NCBI GenBank assembly: GCA_029983685.1
Contig: JASBZA010000008.1
Coordinates: forward strand, 1 to 64,000
Length of the DNA stretch: 64,000 bases
Source of the DNA: Oscillospiraceae bacterium
GTDB taxonomy: Bacteria; Bacillota; Clostridia; Saccharofermentanales; Fastidiosipilaceae
Reading direction: 5' to 3'
The notes beneath the pieces were generated by a model. It was not told where the DNA came from and searched no databases. It was given only the letters and a program-made list of their open reading frames with translations. A program made the translations under genes and the position numbers. Below are positions 44,917-52,795 of this stretch, one piece after another (the stretch's first letter is position 1; each line of letters begins with the position of its first letter).

Positions 44917-45987
44917 ATGAGTGAGAACAGAGCCAACCGGGCTTATGAAGAAGCCGGAGTGAACCTGGAAGCGGGTTACGAGTCGGTTCGCCGGATTCGC
45001 CGCCATATTAAAAACACGTGGCGCCCCGAGGTTTTGTCCGATATCGGAGGATTCGGCGGCATGTTTGCCCCGCAAGTGAAGGATATGGAGGAGCCGGTTT
45101 TAATCAGCGGTACCGACGGCGTCGGCACCAAGCTCAAGCTGGCGTTCCTTCTGGATAAGCACGACACCATCGGCCAAGATTGTGTGGCCATGTGCGTGAA
45201 CGATATTATTTGTGCCGGAGCCGAACCCTTATTTTTCTTAGATTACATAGCCTGTGGCAAGAACGACCCGGCCAAAATCGAAGCCATCGTAAAAGGCGTT
45301 TCCGACGGCCTGGCTCAAGCCGGCTGTGCCCTAATCGGAGGTGAGACGGCCGAGATGCCGGGCTTCTACCAAGAAGAAGAGTACGACTTGGCAGGCTTTG
45401 TAGTAGGCATGGTCGACAAGAAAAATATTCCCCAAGGCGACACACTTAAGGCCGGCGATAAGCTTATAGGCCTTCCTTCCAGCGGAGTTCACTCGAACGG
45501 CTTTTCTTTGGTCCGAAAGATTTTCGATTTGGACAATGAAGATAAGGCCAAAGTCTTGGAAAGTTTGTCCGGAGAAGTCCCCGGCACGTCGCAAGACTTA
45601 GGACTTGCTCTCCTAGAACCGACCAAGATTTATGTAAAACCTGTCTTAGACCTTTTTTCTAAGATTGAAGTAAAAGGTGTCTCGCACATTACGGGTGGCG
45701 GCTTTTATGAAAATATTCCCAGAGCCATTCCCGAGGAATCGGGATTAAAGGCTTTAATCCATAAGGATTTATTAAAAATCTTACCGCTCTTTTCTTACAT
45801 TGAAGAAGTCGGTGGCATCAGCGAAGAAGATATGTTCAACACCTTTAACATGGGTGTGGGCATGGTCTTAATCGTAAACGAAGAAGATGTCGACTTGGCA
45901 TTGGAAAGTCTTAAAGACCAAGGGGCCTATGTCATCGGCGAGCTGGTAGAAGATAAGACAAGTAAGGATCCTATCTTATGGGCATAG
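44917..45987 (+). CDS. purM: phosphoribosylformylglycinamidine cyclo-ligase
   Basis: AIR synthetase, 356 residues, closing the imidazole ring with ATP. GTDGVGTKLKLA, GGETAEMPGFY and the C-terminal FNMGVGMVLIV motif are all at their usual places. It follows purF after 18 bases with GAAGAGGAG upstream. Its last 10 bases overlap purN, so the two are likely translationally coupled. Confidence 0.97.
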   Translation: MSENRANRAYEEAGVNLEAGYESVRRIRRHIKNTWRPEVLSDIGGFGGMFAPQVKDMEEPVLISGTDGVGTKLKLAFLLDKHDTIGQDCVAMCVNDIICAGAEPLFFLDYIACGKNDPAKIEAIVKGVSDGLAQAGCALIGGETAEMPGFYQEEEYDLAGFVVGMVDKKNIPQGDTLKAGDKLIGLPSSGVHSNGFSLVRKIFDLDNEDKAKVLESLSGEVPGTSQDLGLALLEPTKIYVKPVLDLFSKIEVKGVSHITGGGFYENIPRAIPEESGLKALIHKDLLKILPLFSYIEEVGGISEEDMFNTFNMGVGMVLIVNEEDVDLALESLKDQGAYVIGELVEDKTSKDPILWA

Positions 45988-46571
45988 AAAAGAAAAGTCC
46001 GGTCCGTGTAGCGGTCCTGGTATCGGGCGGAGGGACCAATCTTCAAGCCCTCTTAGACCAAGATTTAAGTCCCGGCCAAATCAGCTTAGTCCTATCTAGT
46101 AGTGCCAAGGCCTATGCTCTGGAAAGAGCTAACAAGGCTTCGGTCCCGACGGCCGTGTGTCGCGGTAAGGATTATGAAAAGCAAATGGCGGACCTCTTAA
46201 AAGAGCACCGGATTGACCTTGTCGTCTTGGCCGGTTATCTCAAGATATTAACGGCAGACTTCCTGGACACTATTGGTATACCCGTCATTAACGTCCATCC
46301 GGCCCTCCTTCCGAAATTCGGCGGCAAGGGCTATTATGGGTTGAGAGTCCATGAGGCGGTTTTGGCTTCGGGCGATACGGTGACCGGAGCCACGGTTCAC
46401 TATGTCAATGCCGTAACGGACGGAGGACAGATTATCCGCCAAAAGAAAGTCTCGGTGAAGCCCGGCGACACCCCTGAGATTTTACAAGAGCGGGTCATGG
46501 AGGAAGCTGAGTGGGTGATTTTACCTCAGGTGACTCGAGAACTTTGTCAAGATATTGCTAAGAGGAGATAA
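45978..46571 (+). CDS. purN: phosphoribosylglycinamide formyltransferase
   Basis: GAR transformylase using 10-formyl-tetrahydrofolate, 197 residues. The catalytic set is visible: Asn and His in INVHPALLP and Asp in TDGGQII. VSGGGTNLQALLD near the N terminus is the phosphate loop. ATG overlaps the end of purM. purD starts five bases after its stop. Confidence 0.96.
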   Translation: MGIEKKSPVRVAVLVSGGGTNLQALLDQDLSPGQISLVLSSSAKAYALERANKASVPTAVCRGKDYEKQMADLLKEHRIDLVVLAGYLKILTADFLDTIGIPVINVHPALLPKFGGKGYYGLRVHEAVLASGDTVTGATVHYVNAVTDGGQIIRQKKVSVKPGDTPEILQERVMEEAEWVILPQVTRELCQDIAKRR

Positions 46572-46576
46572 AGATC

Positions 46577-47896
46577 ATGCCGGAACTGAAAGAAGAGATG
46601 AAAGTTTTGGTCGTAGGAGGCGGCGGCAGAGAGCATGCTATTTTAGAGGCTCTGTCTAGAAGTCCCTACCGACCCGAACTTTTTGTTACGCCCGGAAATC
46701 CGGGGATGCGGGATTTGGCCCAAGTCCTTCCCGGTGATGTTATGGACTTTGAAGGGATTTTAGAAACCTGTAAGGCTGAGCAAATCGACTTTGTGGTTGT
46801 TTCACCCGATAACCCCTTATGCGGCGGCCTGGTAGACTACCTGGAAGAAGAAGGGTTTCCCTGCTTCGGTCCCATCAAAAAGGCGGCTCGGTTAGAAGGC
46901 AGCAAGGCTTTTGCCAAAGCCTTTATGAAAGAACACGGCATCCCTACCGCTTCTTATGAAGTATTTGACAGTGTGGCAGAGGCCAAAGCTTATATTGAGA
47001 ATATGTCTGAAGAAGACTTCCCTCGGGTGTTAAAAGCCGACGGTTTGGCATTAGGTAAAGGCGTCAGTATTTGTCCCGACCAATCAACGGCATTGGAAGA
47101 CTTAAAACTTATCATGGAAGACCATAAATTCGGCACATCGGGTGACAAGGTCGTCATCGAAGAATTTATGACCGGACCCGAAGTCAGCCTTCTTTGCCTC
47201 AGTGACGGTAAAGATTACAAGGTCCTTTTAAGTTCCATGGACCACAAGGCGGTAGGTGAAGGCAATGTAGGCCCCAATACCGGCGGCATGGGCGTCGTAG
47301 CCCCCAATCCTTATTTAACGAAAGATTTAGAAAATCAGGTCGTCCGCACCATCCTGGAGCCCACAATCCGAGGCATGGCTAAAGCCGGTACACCCTTTAA
47401 AGGCTGCCTTTTCTTAGGTCTCATGCTGACAGCAGAAGGACCCAAGGTAATCGAATACAATGCCCGTTTCGGTGACCCGGAGGCGGAGGCTATCTTACCC
47501 ATGTTAAAAAGCGACCTATTAGCGCTACTTGTAGCCTGCCGTAAGGGCAATTTGGCTGATTTTGAAGCCGAATTTTACGACGGGGTTTCACTAACTCTTA
47601 TGCTTTGTTCTGAAGGCTATCCCGGTTCTTACGAAAAGGGCAAGGTCATTCATTTTGCTCCGGAATTTACGGAAAAATTAGACAGAGGCCAAATTCACCT
47701 TTACCATTCCGGCACGGCTTGGAATGAAGAGCAAAAGGCTTTTGTAACCAACGGCGGCCGGGTTTTGGCTATCAACGCCAGAGGCAAAGACTTAGACGAA
47801 GCCAGGGCTTTGACCTACGGAAGTGCTTTGGAAGTCTGCTTTGACGGCGTATTTTACAGACAGGACATAGGCCTCATGGCTTATCCGGATAAATAA
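46577..47896 (+). CDS. purD: phosphoribosylamine-glycine ligase
   Basis: GAR synthetase, 439 residues, ATP-grasp fold. Consistent motifs are GGGGREHAI at the N terminus, KADGLALGKGVSI, GPEVSLL and RFGDPEAE. It takes the unstable phosphoribosylamine made by PurF. AAGAGGAGATAAAG lies upstream. purL follows after 14 bases with its own AGAAGGAG site. Confidence 0.97.
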   Translation: MPELKEEMKVLVVGGGGREHAILEALSRSPYRPELFVTPGNPGMRDLAQVLPGDVMDFEGILETCKAEQIDFVVVSPDNPLCGGLVDYLEEEGFPCFGPIKKAARLEGSKAFAKAFMKEHGIPTASYEVFDSVAEAKAYIENMSEEDFPRVLKADGLALGKGVSICPDQSTALEDLKLIMEDHKFGTSGDKVVIEEFMTGPEVSLLCLSDGKDYKVLLSSMDHKAVGEGNVGPNTGGMGVVAPNPYLTKDLENQVVRTILEPTIRGMAKAGTPFKGCLFLGLMLTAEGPKVIEYNARFGDPEAEAILPMLKSDLLALLVACRKGNLADFEAEFYDGVSLTLMLCSEGYPGSYEKGKVIHFAPEFTEKLDRGQIHLYHSGTAWNEEQKAFVTNGGRVLAINARGKDLDEARALTYGSALEVCFDGVFYRQDIGLMAYPDK

Positions 47897-47910
47897 AGAA
47901 GGAGAAACCT

Positions 47911-50900
47911 ATGATTCACAGGATTTACACGGAGAGACGGCCGGATTTCAGGCAAGAAAATCAGGCGATTCTCTATGATTTCAAGTCTCACTTGGGGACG
48001 GACATGCCGGCGGACCTGCGTATTATCAGACGCTATGATGTGGAGGGCTTGGAACTCGAAGATTTTAAGAGAACCATCCCTATGGTCTTTGCCGACCCGG
48101 TTAAAGACAGTTGGACCCTGGACTGGGAGCAGTTGGGCGTGACGGACAAGCAGACGGTTATCGCGGTGGAAGCTTTGCCCGGTCAGTTTGATCAGCGTGC
48201 AGATTCGGCTATGCAATGTATTCAGTTTGTTTTAGGCAGAGAAGAACCCCAGGTTCGGACAGCGACTATTTATGTCTTCTCAGAGACTTTGGCCGATGAT
48301 ATTAAGGCGGCTATTATCGAAGAGTTGGTTAACCCCGTAGAAAATCGTCTGGCCAAATTAGAGCCCGTCAACAGGGCGAAGGAAATCAGCCTCAAGCCCG
48401 AGCACGTGAAGATTTTGGACGGTTTCCGTGAAATGAAGGAAGGCGCCGGGGTCTGGCTGGACCGTTTAGGCTTGGCCATGGATCAGGCCGATTTGAAGAT
48501 GGTCCGCGATTATTTTAAAGAAGAGGGCAGAGATCCCAGTATCACTGAAATTCGCATGATTGATACCTACTGGTCCGACCACTGCCGTCACACGACTTTT
48601 AACACCCAGTTGACCGATATTAATATTGAAGACCCCCTGGCCCAAGAGAGTTTTGATCTCTATCTTCAAGGCCGGAAGGATTTAGGCCGAACCAAGCCCA
48701 TCAGTCTGATGGATTTGGGTACGCTGGCGGCCAAAGAATTAAAAGCCCAAGGTCTCCTGACTCAGTTAGACGAGTCGGAAGAAATCAACGCCTGCACGGT
48801 TAAAGTTAAGGTAGAAGTCGAAGAAAATGGCGAAGAGGAAGATTGGCTACTCTTGTTTAAGAATGAAACCCACAACCATCCGACCGAAATCGAGCCCTTC
48901 GGCGGTGCGGCGACTTGTTTGGGCGGTGCTATCCGTGACCCCTTATCTGGCAGAGGCTATGTTTACCAAGCCATGCGGGTGACCGGCGCAGCCGACCCTT
49001 ATACCACACCGGAAGAAACACCGGAAGGCAAACTCCCTCAGCGCCGTATCATGCAACAGGCGGCTCAGGGCTATTCCTCTTACGGCAACCAGGTCGGTGT
49101 GCCTTCAGGTTTGGTAGACGAAATTTACCATCCGGGCTGCCTGGCTAAACGTTTGGAATGCGGTGCGGTCGTAGCAGCTGTTCCGGCGGACCAAGTGGTA
49201 CGTAAGACGCCTCAGGATGGCGACTTAGTCATCCTTATCGGCGGTAGGACCGGTCGTGACGGCTTAGGCGGGGCTACCGGATCTTCTAAATCCCATACCA
49301 CCGAATCTGTGGAAACTTCTGCAGCCGAAGTTCAAAAAGGTAATCCGCCTCAGGAACGCTCCATTATGAGGCTCTTCCGTAAGCCCGAGGTCAGCAGCAA
49401 GATTAAGCGTTGTAACGACTTCGGTGCCGGCGGTGTGGCGGTTGCTATCGGCGAATTGGCCGACGGCCTTAAGATTAATCTGGATTTGGTTCCTAAGAAA
49501 TATTCCGGCTTAGACGGTACGGAAATTGCTATTTCCGAATCCCAGGAGCGTATGGCCCTGGTGATTGATCCCGCTGATGAAGATTTCTTCCAGGCCCGGG
49601 CCGAAGAGGAAAATGTGGAGTGCACGGTTGTAGCCCGTGTCACAGCTGATCCCCGTGTGGTTATGGAATGGCAAGGACAAACCCTGGTGGACTTAAGTCG
49701 GGCTTTCCTCGATTCCAACGGTGCTCCTAAATTCCAAAGTGTAGAAGTACGAGAAGCTAGAACTATCCGCTTCCCCCACAGCTGGGACGGTAGTTTAGAA
49801 AAGACTTTGGAAAATTTAGTCCAAGACCTCAACGTAGCTTCCAAGGCCGGCCTAATCGAACGTTTCGACGGGACCGTCGGTTCCAGATCGGTCCTTTTGG
49901 CATTAGGCGGCAAGACGTCCAGGACTCCGGTTCAGGCCATGGCGGCCAGACTGCCCAGACTGGGCAAGCCCACCGATGCAACATCGGTCATGTCCTATGC
50001 TTATAACCCTTACTTGAGTGAGCAAGACGAGTATGCCGGTGCTTATCTGGCTGTCTTGGAATCCGTGGCAAGACTTATTGCTACCGGCGGCCGTAAGGAA
50101 GAAACCTGGCTAAGCTTCCAGGAATACTTCCAATCCTTGAGAGATAATCCTCAGACCTGGGGTTCACCCATGGCCAGCCTTTTAGGAGCCTACCAAGCAC
50201 AAAAGGACCTCAGCCTGGCTTCTATCGGCGGCAAGGACTCCATGAGCGGGACCTTCGAGGACCTTCATGTTCCGCCGACCCTAATTTCTTTTGCAATTTC
50301 CTTGACCAACGGAGCTAAAGTCGTCTCGCCCGAAGTGAAGGAAGCCGGAACTTATCTGGTCCAATTAGACTTGGCTAGAAATGACCGTTATCTGCCTTCC
50401 AAGGAAGATGTCTTGAAGACATTGGCACTGGCCCAGGCCTGGATTCAGTCGGGTCAAGTGCTGAGTGCTTCGACAGCTTCCTACGGCGGACCTCTGGAGC
50501 AAATTTTCAAAGCTTTAGTCGGTAACCGCATGGGTTTCGAATTTGACGAAGACCTGGCTAAAAATCCGGAAGCACTCGAGAATCTTTTAGACTGGCATTA
50601 CGGAAGCTTTATTTTCGAAGTACGGGAAGAGCAGTTTGAGACCTATGCCGCTGAAGCCGAAAAAGAAGGCCTTATTTTCCGAATCTTGGGTAAAACTTTG
50701 GCCGAGCCCGTTATTTGCTGCGGAGACGAAAAGATTGCGCTTTCTAAGTTACAGGCAAAGTGGGAAGGGGTCTTGGAGGATGTCTATCCGACACAATTAA
50801 GTCAGGGCGTAGAAGTCGGCCAGATTAAAGACGCTTGGCGTCCGGAAGCGGAACAAAACAAAACCAGCACAGAAAAAGATTATACGGCCGTATCGGTCCT

Positions 50901-51723
50901 TCCTAAGGGGCTGGCCAGACCTAAGATTGTCATCCCCGTATTCCCGGGTACCAATACCGAAGAGGAGACGGCTAGAGCCTTCCGTGAAGCCGGCGGCGAT
51001 GCCGAGATTCTCATTATCAAAAATCTTACTCTGGACGCCTTGAATCAAGGTTTGAGAGAGACGGAAAAGGCCCTTAAAGAGGCGCAAATCCTCTTCCTTC
51101 CGGGAGGCTTCTCCGGTGGTGACGAGCCCGACGGTTCAGGTAAATTTATCAATGCCTACTTCAGAAATGAAAACTTACAGGCAGCTATTATGGAACTCTT
51201 GAGAGAACGAGACGGTTTGGTCGGCGGTATTTGTAACGGTTTCCAGGCCTTGGTCAAGTTAGGACTTCTGCCCTACGGTGAGATTCGCCTTCTGGACGAG
51301 ACCGCGCCTACACTGGACCAGAACTTAATCGGACGCCACCAGGCGATGCTGGTTACGACCAAGGTTCAGACGAACCGCTCACCCTGGTTAAGCCAGTATG
51401 AGATTGGGGAGACCCACCAAGTGGCTATATCCCACGGCGAAGGTCAGTTCAGAGGACCTGAAGAACTTATCGACCGTCTGTTCAAAAACGGTCAAGTCGC
51501 TACCCAGTATGTCGATGAGAACGGACAGGCTAGCATGGATATTTGTTATAATCCCAACAGTTCTATGGCGGCTATTGAAGGTCTGATCTCGGAAGATGGC
51601 CGAGTCTTTGGCCGTATGGGCCACAGTGAACGTATGGTTCCGGGGACGCTGAAAAACAGCGGCAACCCCTTTCAAAAGTCAAACGTATTTGCCGGAGCAG
51701 TTCGGTACTTTACTGAGATGTAA
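47911..51723 (+). CDS. purL: phosphoribosylformylglycinamidine synthase, single-chain
   Basis: A 1270-residue FGAM synthetase with synthetase and glutaminase in one chain, as in many Clostridia and in Gram-negative bacteria, rather than the PurS-PurL-PurQ set of Bacillus. THNHPTEIEPFGG and DSMSGTF mark the synthetase part. The C-terminal class I glutaminase keeps Cys1108 in GICNGFQ, His in SHGEGQF and the late GHSER. This glutaminase looks fully active, in contrast with PurF upstream. It is the largest gene in the window. purC follows after 24 bases. Confidence 0.97.
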   Translation: MIHRIYTERRPDFRQENQAILYDFKSHLGTDMPADLRIIRRYDVEGLELEDFKRTIPMVFADPVKDSWTLDWEQLGVTDKQTVIAVEALPGQFDQRADSAMQCIQFVLGREEPQVRTATIYVFSETLADDIKAAIIEELVNPVENRLAKLEPVNRAKEISLKPEHVKILDGFREMKEGAGVWLDRLGLAMDQADLKMVRDYFKEEGRDPSITEIRMIDTYWSDHCRHTTFNTQLTDINIEDPLAQESFDLYLQGRKDLGRTKPISLMDLGTLAAKELKAQGLLTQLDESEEINACTVKVKVEVEENGEEEDWLLLFKNETHNHPTEIEPFGGAATCLGGAIRDPLSGRGYVYQAMRVTGAADPYTTPEETPEGKLPQRRIMQQAAQGYSSYGNQVGVPSGLVDEIYHPGCLAKRLECGAVVAAVPADQVVRKTPQDGDLVILIGGRTGRDGLGGATGSSKSHTTESVETSAAEVQKGNPPQERSIMRLFRKPEVSSKIKRCNDFGAGGVAVAIGELADGLKINLDLVPKKYSGLDGTEIAISESQERMALVIDPADEDFFQARAEEENVECTVVARVTADPRVVMEWQGQTLVDLSRAFLDSNGAPKFQSVEVREARTIRFPHSWDGSLEKTLENLVQDLNVASKAGLIERFDGTVGSRSVLLALGGKTSRTPVQAMAARLPRLGKPTDATSVMSYAYNPYLSEQDEYAGAYLAVLESVARLIATGGRKEETWLSFQEYFQSLRDNPQTWGSPMASLLGAYQAQKDLSLASIGGKDSMSGTFEDLHVPPTLISFAISLTNGAKVVSPEVKEAGTYLVQLDLARNDRYLPSKEDVLKTLALAQAWIQSGQVLSASTASYGGPLEQIFKALVGNRMGFEFDEDLAKNPEALENLLDWHYGSFIFEVREEQFETYAAEAEKEGLIFRILGKTLAEPVICCGDEKIALSKLQAKWEGVLEDVYPTQLSQGVEVGQIKDAWRPEAEQNKTSTEKDYTAVSVLPKGLARPKIVIPVFPGTNTEEETARAFREAGGDAEILIIKNLTLDALNQGLRETEKALKEAQILFLPGGFSGGDEPDGSGKFINAYFRNENLQAAIMELLRERDGLVGGICNGFQALVKLGLLPYGEIRLLDETAPTLDQNLIGRHQAMLVTTKVQTNRSPWLSQYEIGETHQVAISHGEGQFRGPEELIDRLFKNGQVATQYVDENGQASMDICYNPNSSMAAIEGLISEDGRVFGRMGHSERMVPGTLKNSGNPFQKSNVFAGAVRYFTEM

Positions 51724-51747
51724 GAGTGAAAGAAGGAAAAAGAGACA

Positions 51748-52428
51748 ATGGAATTATTGTACAGAGGTAAAACAAAAGATGTGTATAAGTTAGACGACCA
51801 TACCTGTCGCCTGCAGTTTAAGGACTCGGTGACCGGTAAGGACGGCAAGTTCGATCCCGGCGAAAACCAAGTCGGCCTGGAAATCGAAGGCATGGGTTCT
51901 TTGAACCTCCGTGTTTCAACGATGTTCTTACAAGAATTGGAGAGACGTGGCATTAACACCCACTTTATCGCTTCTAATTTAGAAGAGGGCACCATGGATG
52001 TCTTCAAGGCCAAAATGTTCGGCAAGGGCCTCGAGATTATCTGCCGTTTCAGAGCGGTCGGTTCTTTCTTACGTCGTTACGGTCTTTATGTGGAAGAAGG
52101 CCAAAAGCTGGACCGCTATGTTGAAGCCACGCTTAAAGACGATGCACGTCAAGACCCCTTGGTTACCATTGACGGATTGGAAATCCTGGGCATCATGAAC
52201 CAAGATGAGTACCAGGCCATCAAGAAGTCCACCAGAGAAATCGCTCAGGTAGTTCAGGAAATCTTGGCCAACAAGGACCTGGAACTTTACGATATCAAGT
52301 TTGAATTCGGTAAGACCGAAGACGGCAAAATTATCTTGATTGACGAAATTTCTTCCGGCAACATGCGTGTTTACCAAGGCGACAAGAAGCTCGATCCGAT
52401 TGAATTATCCGAGATCCTGCTGGGCTAA
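51748..52428 (+). CDS. purC: SAICAR synthase (phosphoribosylaminoimidazole-succinocarboxamide synthase)
   Basis: A 226-residue enzyme that joins aspartate to CAIR. The N-terminal LLYRGKTKDVY, RAVGSFLRRYG and late DEISSGNMR (the usual DEISPD region) are visible, the last with a variant SSGN. GAAGGAAAAAGAG precedes the ATG. It is the last gene of the operon. PurB and PurH, needed for the final steps, are not in the window. Confidence 0.9.
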   Translation: MELLYRGKTKDVYKLDDHTCRLQFKDSVTGKDGKFDPGENQVGLEIEGMGSLNLRVSTMFLQELERRGINTHFIASNLEEGTMDVFKAKMFGKGLEIICRFRAVGSFLRRYGLYVEEGQKLDRYVEATLKDDARQDPLVTIDGLEILGIMNQDEYQAIKKSTREIAQVVQEILANKDLELYDIKFEFGKTEDGKIILIDEISSGNMRVYQGDKKLDPIELSEILLG

Positions 52429-52460
52429 TTTATTTGCCAAAATTTTAAGAGATTAAGTAA

Positions 52461-52499
52461 AGAGGTCGGCTCCGATGGCTTATCGGGACCGGCCTTTTT
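52461..52499 (+). terminator. terminator of the purine operon
   Basis: AGGTCGG pairs with CCGGCCT, with an inner TCCGAT/ATCGGGA stem and five T. Confidence 0.88.
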
Positions 52500-52512
52500 G
52501 TACCTGTTTTGG

Positions 52513-52541
52513 TTGTCAAGCACTAAAGGGTGTAGTAAAGT
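52513..52541 (+). promoter_or_regulatory. sigma-A promoter of mgtA
   Basis: -35 TTGTCA, 17-base spacer, -10 TAAAGT. Start would be near 52548, giving an mgtA leader of about 250 bases. Confidence 0.78.
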
Positions 52542-52590
52542 TTTAGCGTAATAAAGATAGGACTCAAAAAAAGTAGATAAGGAGGAACTC

Positions 52591-52686
52591 ATGGACGACT
52601 ATCACAGTTGTTGTCGAAAAGCTATTAGAAACAGAAAACGAAATAGCCTTATAAGGAGTTTCGACTTAGAAGGAGATTGGGTCTAG
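52591..52686 (+). CDS. 31-codon leader ORF upstream of mgtA
   Basis: ATG with AAGGAGG seven bases upstream. The 31-residue peptide has a central basic stretch (CCRKAIRNRKRN) with clustered CGA, AGA and AGG Arg codons. It ends 109 bases before mgtA. Codons 21-23 include one of the AGGAG copies that can pair with the anti-RBS segment. The strong RBS and position argue for a regulatory leader peptide, comparable in role to mgtL of enteric bacteria but with no sequence likeness. Not demonstrated. Confidence 0.6.
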   Translation: MDDYHSCCRKAIRNRKRNSLIRSFDLEGDWV

Positions 52687-52793
52687 TACTCATTCTTGTG
52701 CTTAAGATAGCTTAACTCCTGTAGGGTTCCGAATGAAAGTAAAGAGAGCTCTAGCATGGCTTAGAGTTCCGGACAAGGCATAAGGAGTTTAAG
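52651..52793 (+). promoter_or_regulatory. candidate RBS-sequestering switch of mgtA
   Basis: CTTAACTCCT (52711-52720) can pair with AGGAG-T-TTAAG (52783-52793), which contains the mgtA ribosome site: ten pairs with one bulge. The loop includes a CTCTA/TAGAG hairpin. The same ACTCCT segment can instead pair with AGGAGTT at 52654-52660, inside the leader ORF, leaving the mgtA site free. No T-run follows, so translation control is implied. No M-box sequence was seen. Confidence 0.55.
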
Positions 52794-52795
52794 AC

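Noticed and set aside
52548..52795. M-box (ykoK) Mg2+ riboswitch before mgtA
   Set aside because: The conserved M-box segments are absent; the leader instead shows a short ORF and an RBS hairpin.
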